Source: Actinocorallia aurantiaca
GTDB taxonomy: Bacteria > Actinomycetota > Actinomycetes > Streptosporangiales > Streptosporangiaceae
Assembly: GCF_039533685.1 (NCBI RefSeq)
Contig: NZ_BAAATZ010000030.1
Coordinates: 59,145-123,144, forward strand
Length of the DNA stretch: 64,000 nucleotides
Direction of reading: 5' to 3'
The translations under genes were made by a program, and so were the position numbers. Positions 58,657-64,000 of this stretch are shown here, one piece after another; position 1 is the stretch's first letter; each line of letters begins with the position of its first letter. Below the pieces are notes generated by a model. That model made no database searches, had not been told where the DNA came from, and saw only the letters and a list, made by a program, of their open reading frames with translations.

Positions 58657-60756
58657 TCAGCTGGCCCATGCGTAGACCTCGTCGGGGACGTCCTGGCGGC
58701 CTTCGGTGATGGCGCGGGCGGCGGCTTCCAGGTCCTTGCGCTCGTAGCCGCGGCGCTGTCGGCCGCCGCGCTCGAAGGCGTGACCCAGGGGGTAGACCTC
58801 CAGGGCGCCGAGGAGTTCGGCCAGGCGGTGTTTGTTGTCCAGGCTCAGGTGTGCGGCGAGGTCTTCGGAGTGCATGCGGGTATCGGTGCCGAACGCGCGG
58901 ATGGCGGCGGTCAGGAGCGGCGGGAGGGGGCGGATGGGTGCGGGCTCGGGCCGGTCAACGCGCTCGGCGGTGAAGACGCGCTCGGGTGCGGCGGTCGGGG
59001 TGTAGGCGGTGCGGGCGCGCTGGCGCAACTCCTGAGGGTTGGCCCAACTGCCGGCGGATCCGGTGCCAAGCTCGGCGGGGACGGAGTGCAAGCGGCGCGG
59101 GGCTTCCTGCACCTCTTCGACGTCCAGGACGTCGCCGTCCTCGTCGTCGTCCAGGGCCAGGAATGCGGCACGCATCCTCTCGTGGCGCTGGGCGTAGACC
59201 TGGCCGCCGATGCGGGCGGCGGCTTCGTCCAGGCGGGGGCGGCCCTCAGCCAGCATCACGGCGGCGGCGGTCATCCGAGAGGGCGGAAGGAACGCGGCCT
59301 TGAAGGGCCGGGGGGCTTCCTCGTCGTCGGCTTGGATGAAGAAGCAGCCGACGGAGGGGATGTCGGCCAGGTCGATGCGGTCCCACCCGAAGAGGTACTG
59401 AAGCTCGGATTCCTTCTGGACCCGTCCGCAGATCTTGAGGCCGCACTGGACTTTGAAGTCGGCCGATACGGTGGTGGAGGTGGCGCGCAGGCCGGAGGCG
59501 ATGATGTTGACGCCCTCGTTGCGGGCCTGGTCCAGGATCTCCTCGAGTTTCTTGCCGACCTGGCCGGCGGTGCCGCGGGTGCCGGGAGCCAGGACGGACT
59601 TGCCCTCATCGACCATGATGACGATCTCCGGCAGGCCGGGGCTAATGGGCAGCAGTTTGCTGTCTGCCTGCACCTTGAGTTTGCGGCCGGTGCGCTTGCG
59701 GGCGCGGGCGATGTTCATGGCGATCTGCACCATCTGGATCGCCTCTTCGGGGTTGGGTGCGGCCCAGTCGATGGCGGGGCGGTCGATGTCGCCTTCGATC
59801 CAGGGGTGTAGCCACACCTGGCTCATGCCGCCGCCGTTCATGTCGATGTGCCACACCAGCGTGTCGGAGCAGCGCAGCAGGAGCAGGGTGAGCAGGTCCA
59901 GCAGGTTGGTCTTGCCGGAGCCGCGGGCGCCGATGACGAGCATCGCCAACTCGCGCAGCAGGACCGTCACCGGAGAGCCGTCGCGGTACATCCCCAAAGG
60001 CAGCGGCCGGTTGATCGACAGGGGCGAGTAGTCCTCGGGCAGGGAGACCATGTCGCCCATGCGGTTGACGGTGGATACCCGCAGGACGGCCTCCCCGCGG
60101 TGCTCGCCGAGCGCGACTTCCACGCCGCAGCCGATGGGCAGGCGGGCGACGGTGGCCAGGCGGTCGGCGGCGCCCTTGAGCGTGGCCACGGTGTGGGTTC
60201 CGTCCAGCGGCAGCAGCGCCGTCAGGGTGAACCCGCCGCCTTGGGGCCAGGGCTGCACGCTGGTGACCTGCACCCACATGTTGGTCACGCGGTGGATGTA
60301 GGACGCCCACCGCATCCCGATCTCCCCGCCCTGGCGTAGGACGATGTCGGTTCCGGGCGCGGCCGCGGTGGGCTGCTGGGCTTCGTCGTTCTTGGCGCGG
60401 CCCAGGGGTGCGCCGAGACCGGCGGCCAGGCCGCCCAGGGCCAGGACGCCGAGCTGCTCGCGGTGAAAGGGTCCGGCCTCCAATGCCCAGGCCGTCCAGC
60501 CGCCGGCGCCCAGCCAGCACGCGGCCCGGTAGTACAGGCCGGTCATGCTCACGCGCTGGCTGGTGACGAACGTGGCGGCGGCGCCGAGCAGGCCCGCCCC
60601 GACTCCCAGAGCCCAATGCATCTCGCAGACGTTGCCGACCGCCGAGACGGCCGTCATACCAAGCACAGACTGCGTGGCCATGCCCGCCGCGGTGCGGGGG
60701 CGCAGCGTCCAGTCCAGGCCAGGCGCCGGGGTCTTCTTGGCGGTCTTCGTCTTCAC
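58657..60756 (-). CDS. traB: TraB-type FtsK/SpoIIIE conjugative DNA translocase
   Basis: 699 residues. Two or three N-terminal membrane helices (about 27-60 and 75-115) are followed by a motor domain with Walker A GARGSGKTN (276-284), Walker B IVIMVDEG (378-385) and a C-terminal winged helix (about 620-690: TRMHSEDLAAHLSLDNKHRL). AICEs move double-stranded DNA with one such hexameric pump rather than a type IV secretion system. The likely start is GTG 60756, giving MKTKTAKKTP. The repeats beside its 3' end are a candidate substrate of the C-terminal winged helix. Confidence 0.92.
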   Translation of the reverse strand: MKTKTAKKTPAPGLDWTLRPRTAAGMATQSVLGMTAVSAVGNVCEMHWALGVGAGLLGAAATFVTSQRVSMTGLYYRAACWLGAGGWTAWALEAGPFHREQLGVLALGGLAAGLGAPLGRAKNDEAQQPTAAAPGTDIVLRQGGEIGMRWASYIHRVTNMWVQVTSVQPWPQGGGFTLTALLPLDGTHTVATLKGAADRLATVARLPIGCGVEVALGEHRGEAVLRVSTVNRMGDMVSLPEDYSPLSINRPLPLGMYRDGSPVTVLLRELAMLVIGARGSGKTNLLDLLTLLLLRCSDTLVWHIDMNGGGMSQVWLHPWIEGDIDRPAIDWAAPNPEEAIQMVQIAMNIARARKRTGRKLKVQADSKLLPISPGLPEIVIMVDEGKSVLAPGTRGTAGQVGKKLEEILDQARNEGVNIIASGLRATSTTVSADFKVQCGLKICGRVQKESELQYLFGWDRIDLADIPSVGCFFIQADDEEAPRPFKAAFLPPSRMTAAAVMLAEGRPRLDEAAARIGGQVYAQRHERMRAAFLALDDDEDGDVLDVEEVQEAPRRLHSVPAELGTGSAGSWANPQELRQRARTAYTPTAAPERVFTAERVDRPEPAPIRPLPPLLTAAIRAFGTDTRMHSEDLAAHLSLDNKHRLAELLGALEVYPLGHAFERGGRQRRGYERKDLEAAARAITEGRQDVPDEVYAWAS

Positions 60757-60798
60757 GGGATGTTCCTCTCTCAGGGTCGTCGGGGCGGGCCGGGGCGG

Positions 60799-61134
60799 TC
60801 AGACGTTCCAGAGGTTTTCGTTCGTGCGCGGCGCCTCGTCGCGCTTGATGTCGTCGGCGTGCACGGCGCGGAACTGCACGGCAATCTCGTCGGCCAGGGC
60901 ACCGAGTATCGCCAAGCCGTCGTGGAGCTGGCGGAGCATCTCGGTCACCGACTCGTGGAGGGGGTATTCGCCCTCCATGCGGGTGGTGTAGACGCGCACA
61001 GCGGTGGCGACGTTGACGGGCATCTCGCCGAGGGTGTCCAGGTCGCGGGCGACGACCCACATGTCCTCGGGGGCGTAGGAAGAAGCGGCGGCGGCCATCT
61101 CGGCCGAGGCGATGACGAGCGGGGAACCGGACAT
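60799..61134 (-). CDS. Possible nested 111-residue product of the transfer-region gene
   Basis: In-frame ATG 61134 is preceded by AGGAGGT with 6 bases spacing, the strongest ribosome site of the element so far seen. The product would be helical and Ala/Glu-rich (MSGSPLVIASAEM ... DIKRDEAPRTNENLWNV). The same frame is part of the 536-residue protein. It could be a separate protein, or the large gene could really be two genes joined without a stop. Confidence 0.5.
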   Translation of the reverse strand: MSGSPLVIASAEMAAAASSYAPEDMWVVARDLDTLGEMPVNVATAVRVYTTRMEGEYPLHESVTEMLRQLHDGLAILGALADEIAVQFRAVHADDIKRDEAPRTNENLWNV

Positions 61135-62409
61135 GGGAAACCTCCTGGTTGTGGTGTGGGTGTGGGCGGTGCGGCGCTGAGAGTGCTGCGGGTTCGGTGC
61201 TTCGGTGGGCTGCTGCGGCACCTGCTCGGCGGCCGGAGCGTCGGGGGCGGCCTGCTGCTCGGTGCCGTCCTGCTTGGTGTTCTCGGCCGCCTCGTCGGCG
61301 GGGGTGTCCTGGCCGTTCTCATCGGTGTCGGCGTCGTGCCGCCAGCCGAACAGCCAGGACAGGACGCGCCCCCACAGGCCGCTCTTGCCGTAGGCCGCAG
61401 CGTCCAGACGGCGGGCCAGGCGGGCGGTGCGGGAGGAGACGGGGCCGGGCTGGTCTTCGGCCCACCAGGACGCCCAGCGGGAGAAGCGGCTGCTCGGCGT
61501 CGCGGGGGTCTTCTTCGCCGAGACCGGGGTGGATACGGGATCCTTGCCCGTCTTCTTGTCTGCCGTCTTGGCGGCGGTCGGGGTGTCCTTCACCTTTGCC
61601 TCCTTCGTGGAGGTCCGGCCGCCCTTGGCGGCGGCCGCGCTCTTGGGAATGGCCGGGGCGGGAGTCTTGGTGTTCTTGCGGGTGGGGAGGCGCAGCGCGG
61701 AGCCGCCGCCGTCGCTGGCCACCGGCTTGCCCGCCCTGGCCGCCCTGCCCCTGGCGGAGGCACCTGCCGACGTCGGCGCGGAGGAGCGCCGGGAACCGGT
61801 GGCGGAGCGCCCGCCGAGAATCGACCGGGCAGAGCCTGAGCCGGAGGGGTTCGCCGAGCGGGACGGCCACAGTGCCCTGCCGCCCTGACGGCCCCCACCG
61901 GAGCGGCCCAGCAGCCCCGGTGTCCGCGACGACGTCCGTCCCCCGCTTCGTCCGCCACGTCCGCCGCCCAGCAACCCACGGGAGCCCGCAGGAGTGCGGT
62001 GGGCGGTCTGTGTCGTCTTGACCGTGCGTGTCTTCTCCTGACGGCGGCCGCCGTCGCGGTTGTCGCGTCGGCGACGCAGGTAGGCGACACCGGACGCCGC
62101 CGTCACCAGACCACCCGCCGCCAAGCCCAGGGCGCCGGTCGTCTGGTAGAGCACCGTCCCGGCGACCGTCACCACCGACGCGCCACCCGCCGCGAGCTGC
62201 CCCACCGGCAGACCGGTGGGTGCGTCCTGCTCTTCTTCGGCGTCGCCCTTGGCGTCCTTGTCGCCCTCGGTCGGGGCGACATCCGGGCGCGGTCCCGAAA
62301 CGGGCGGGTGCTGGTCGGGGACGGCCAGCGGCGCGGCGTCAGCGGCGGGCGGCAGGCCGTCCAGCGGCGGCACGTCCATGCCGACCTCACGCGAGTCGGG
62401 GGCGGTCAT
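60799..62409 (-). CDS. AICE transfer-region membrane protein, low complexity
   Basis: 536 residues. The acidic N-terminus (1-66) precedes a hydrophobic region of one or two helices (about 68-112: VGQLAAGGASVVTVAGTVLYQTTGALGLAAGGLVTAASGVAYL). A very basic Gly/Arg/Ser-rich region (about 113-260) and an Ala/Pro-rich acidic region (about 340-420) follow. The C-terminal 111 residues are alpha-helical and well conserved in type. Likely Spd/transfer-associated. ATG 62409 overlaps the DUF2637 gene. An internal start with a strong ribosome site may make a second product. Confidence 0.75.
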   Translation of the reverse strand: MTAPDSREVGMDVPPLDGLPPAADAAPLAVPDQHPPVSGPRPDVAPTEGDKDAKGDAEEEQDAPTGLPVGQLAAGGASVVTVAGTVLYQTTGALGLAAGGLVTAASGVAYLRRRRDNRDGGRRQEKTRTVKTTQTAHRTPAGSRGLLGGGRGGRSGGRTSSRTPGLLGRSGGGRQGGRALWPSRSANPSGSGSARSILGGRSATGSRRSSAPTSAGASARGRAARAGKPVASDGGGSALRLPTRKNTKTPAPAIPKSAAAAKGGRTSTKEAKVKDTPTAAKTADKKTGKDPVSTPVSAKKTPATPSSRFSRWASWWAEDQPGPVSSRTARLARRLDAAAYGKSGLWGRVLSWLFGWRHDADTDENGQDTPADEAAENTKQDGTEQQAAPDAPAAEQVPQQPTEAPNPQHSQRRTAHTHTTTRRFPMSGSPLVIASAEMAAAASSYAPEDMWVVARDLDTLGEMPVNVATAVRVYTTRMEGEYPLHESVTEMLRQLHDGLAILGALADEIAVQFRAVHADDIKRDEAPRTNENLWNV

Positions 62410-63209
62410 GAGGCCACCTCCACCAGCGCCGCACGCAGGTCAGCCAGAATCCGCTGCCCCTGGCGCTCACTCAGCCCCAACTGGCGGCCGAGCTGAGCGC
62501 CCGTGATACCGGGCCGCTCACCCACCAGTTCCTTCGCCTGCTCCACATGCTCAGGCGTCACCGCGACACGGACGCGCCGGGCGGGCGGCGTCGGACGATT
62601 CCGCCGAGGGACGGGCACCTTTCCGTCGTTCTCGTTGTCGGCGACGACAAGCGGCGTCTCCTTGACGTTGTCGCCCTCGGCTCTGGCGACAACGGCGGCC
62701 GGAACGGGCTCGTTGTCGGGCGCTTCGTCCGCGACGACGGCGGGGACATCGGTCTTGCCGTCGCCGTCCGGGAGCGCGGCCTCGTCGGCGTTGTCGGCCT
62801 CGGAGGAGGCGCGGCGCTGGCCGCGCCGGATCATCCCCATGAGCAGTTCGGTCGACAGGACCAGGGCGACAGCCGGCCACCCGGCCACCACAGCGCCGAT
62901 CGGGCCGTGCTCGATGCCGTACAGGACATTGACGGCCAGCGTCGCGGCGATGCCCAACCCCAGCGTCACGTACGCCAGGGGCATCGTCTTGGCCTTCTGG
63001 CCGCGCCGCGCGGCGTCCAGCAGGACCAGGCCCGCCACCAGGACCAGGCCGTCGATGGTCAGCGGGGTCAGCGTCGCGGTCCATCCGTGCTGGCCGTTCT
63101 CGGTGGCGACGTCCAGGGCGTGGGAGTAGGACACCACGGCGGCCGCCGCGCCCAGGGCGATCACGGTCCCGGCCGTCAGGGTGCGGATGAGGCGATCGGC
63201 GTTGATCAC
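62406..63209 (-). CDS. DUF2637 transfer-region membrane protein with C-terminal helix-turn-helix
   Basis: 267 residues, GTG start with GGAGGC upstream and a 4-base overlap with the preceding gene. Four membrane helices (about 8-130) form the DUF2637 region (HALDVATENGQHGWTATLTPLTIDGLVLVAGLVLL). An acidic linker follows, then a C-terminal helix-turn-helix (ITGAQLGRQLGLSERQGQRILADLR). This family is found in AICEs and Streptomyces plasmids near spread genes. It may couple membrane and DNA in transfer. Confidence 0.85.
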   Translation of the reverse strand: MINADRLIRTLTAGTVIALGAAAAVVSYSHALDVATENGQHGWTATLTPLTIDGLVLVAGLVLLDAARRGQKAKTMPLAYVTLGLGIAATLAVNVLYGIEHGPIGAVVAGWPAVALVLSTELLMGMIRRGQRRASSEADNADEAALPDGDGKTDVPAVVADEAPDNEPVPAAVVARAEGDNVKETPLVVADNENDGKVPVPRRNRPTPPARRVRVAVTPEHVEQAKELVGERPGITGAQLGRQLGLSERQGQRILADLRAALVEVAS

Positions 63210-63532
63210 GACGCCTCCTCGAGGGGCACGCGGGTGATGGTCCAGATCTCCACCGGCAGGCCGTCGCGCTCGACCCTCACCCGCACCAGCGCGCTGCCGG
63301 GCAGGTGGAAGAGGGACTCGTGCTCGACGGTGCCGTCCAGGTGCGCGGCCCAGGTCTGGACGGCCTCGACGTCGCTGACCTGACCCCGGATGTGCAGCTC
63401 GACGATGGCGTCCAGCGCCCAGATGCACACCTCGGGCAGGTGCAGGGCTTCTTCGGCGAGGTCGGCCAGCACACGGGCGGCGGCGGGCATCCGCTGCGGG
63501 AGCGCCGGACGCTGGCAGGCGAGGGGGAACAT
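63206..63532 (-). CDS. Hypothetical AICE protein
   Basis: 108 residues (MFPLACQRPALPQRMPAAARVLADLAEEALHL ... PLEEAS). Mixed helix and strand, without motifs I recognise. Stop overlaps the DUF2637 start; ATG 63532 lies 8 bases after the WhiB-like stop. Part of the transfer operon. Confidence 0.7.
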   Translation of the reverse strand: MFPLACQRPALPQRMPAAARVLADLAEEALHLPEVCIWALDAIVELHIRGQVSDVEAVQTWAAHLDGTVEHESLFHLPGSALVRVRVERDGLPVEIWTITRVPLEEAS

Positions 63533-63539
63533 GCTCACC

Positions 63540-63851
63540 TCAAGCCACCTCCGCCGGAACCTCGGCGCGGACCTGGGTGCGCAGGGCGGCCAACCCGCGA
63601 GGGGTGTAGCCAGCCCACACCCCGTGGGCGGGGTTGGCGCGCAGCGCGTACTCCAGGCACTCCAGCGCCACCGGGCAGGACTCGCAGACGTCCTTGGCGG
63701 CGTCCACACGCGCCCGACGCTCGGCGATCGGCTCGACCTCGAAGACGTCCGGGCCGGTGTGCAGGTCCGGGTCATACCGGCACTCGCCCTGCTCGCCCAG
63801 ACGGGCGAGCAGGTCCACCAGCGGCAGCACCGGCAGCGGGACGGGGGACAT
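63540..63851 (-). CDS. WhiB-family transcriptional regulator
   Basis: 103 residues with the WhiB four-Cys set, Cys24, Cys56, Cys59 and Cys65 (C-x2-C-x5-C for the last three), which hold a 4Fe-4S cluster, then the conserved GVWAGYTPRG turn. The C-terminal basic region (LRTQVRAEVPAEVA) is short. ATG 63851 preferred; longer starts add a non-conserved extension. WhiB proteins bind the principal sigma factor region 4; on an element it may time transfer genes. Confidence 0.88.
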   Translation of the reverse strand: MSPVPLPVLPLVDLLARLGEQGECRYDPDLHTGPDVFEVEPIAERRARVDAAKDVCESCPVALECLEYALRANPAHGVWAGYTPRGLAALRTQVRAEVPAEVA

Positions 63852-63891
63852 ACGACCTCCAAAGGCTCGATGGAACAGGTGAACGCGGACT

Positions 63892-64000
63892 TCAGAAGGC
63901 ATCCACGAACCGGCCCAGCGCGCTGACCACCGTCTGAACGGCGGCAGCAGCACCTTCGGGGTTCTTGATGGCGAAGATCAGGAACGCGGCACCCGTGAGG
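63892..64000 (-). CDS. C-terminal part of a small membrane protein (runs off the window)
   Basis: An open frame on the minus strand enters from beyond the window end and stops at 63892: LTGAAFLIFAIKNPEGAAAAVQTVVSALGRF and VDAF. Hydrophobic and small-residue rich, like small AICE transfer proteins. The start is not visible and no family is assigned. Confidence 0.55.
   Translation of the reverse strand, partial: LTGAAFLIFAIKNPEGAAAAVQTVVSALGRFVDAF

Overview
The window is very GC-rich, Gram-positive actinobacterial DNA. The likely source is a filamentous actinomycete of the Streptosporangiales or a relative. The evidence is the pdxT-yebC-ruvCAB-yajC-secDF-apt-relA gene order, a DUF574-type methyltransferase, DUF349/DUF948 proteins, a WhiB-like protein, many GTG starts with 4-base stop/start overlaps, and an actinobacterial integrative and conjugative element (AICE). 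Genus-level placement is inference. Two short runs of N mark unresolved assembly gaps.

Bases 1-25209 are conserved core chromosome. They hold the PLP synthase glutaminase (5' truncated), YebC, RuvCAB, YajC-SecD-SecF, Apt, the RelA/SpoT enzyme, a SAM methyltransferase, AspS-HisS, an MBL hydrolase, a cyclophilin, DUF349, RarA, and the DUF948-DUF6167-alaS-ruvX-mltG-aroE run. Bases 25246-28633 hold a terpenoid-cyclase-fold protein, a HIT protein, a PfkB kinase and a NUDIX hydrolase.

Bases 28703-37216 form an iron/heme island. Secreted Ig-like proteins, a WxL-like surface protein and a DUF916 partner face a DUF2470 protein, a heme oxygenase and an HmuTUV-type heme ABC transporter. Two divergent promoter regions carry DtxR/IdeR-like iron boxes. 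The simplest reading is capture of heme or hemoprotein at the surface, import by HmuTUV, and iron release by heme oxygenase, all repressed when iron is plentiful.

Bases 37294-50949 are accessory chromosome. They hold a saccharopine-dehydrogenase-like reductase, a trypsin-like protease, an ssu sulfonate operon, a YceI protein with paired TTGAA/TTCAA operators, a lone ketosynthase, a MazG-like/NUDIX fusion, an SPFH + ribbon-helix-helix + GPP34 cluster with a perfect upstream palindrome, OtsA and a Ppx/GppA phosphatase.

From tRNA-Pro(GGG) at 51039 to the window end is one end of an integrated AICE. It holds integrase, excisionase, a 231-bp palindromic array of twelve octamers, a helicase-like ATPase, a Prim-Pol replication protein, a TGT-fold DpdA-like base-exchange enzyme, a C5-cytosine methyltransferase, small Cys-rich proteins, a TraB/FtsK translocase with a candidate binding-site array beside it, membrane transfer proteins and a WhiB-like regulator. 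Nearly all are on the minus strand and many overlap by 1-4 bases. The most novel signals are the palindromic octamer array, the DpdA-like/methyltransferase pair coupled to the replication genes, and the iron-boxed WxL/DUF916 heme island.
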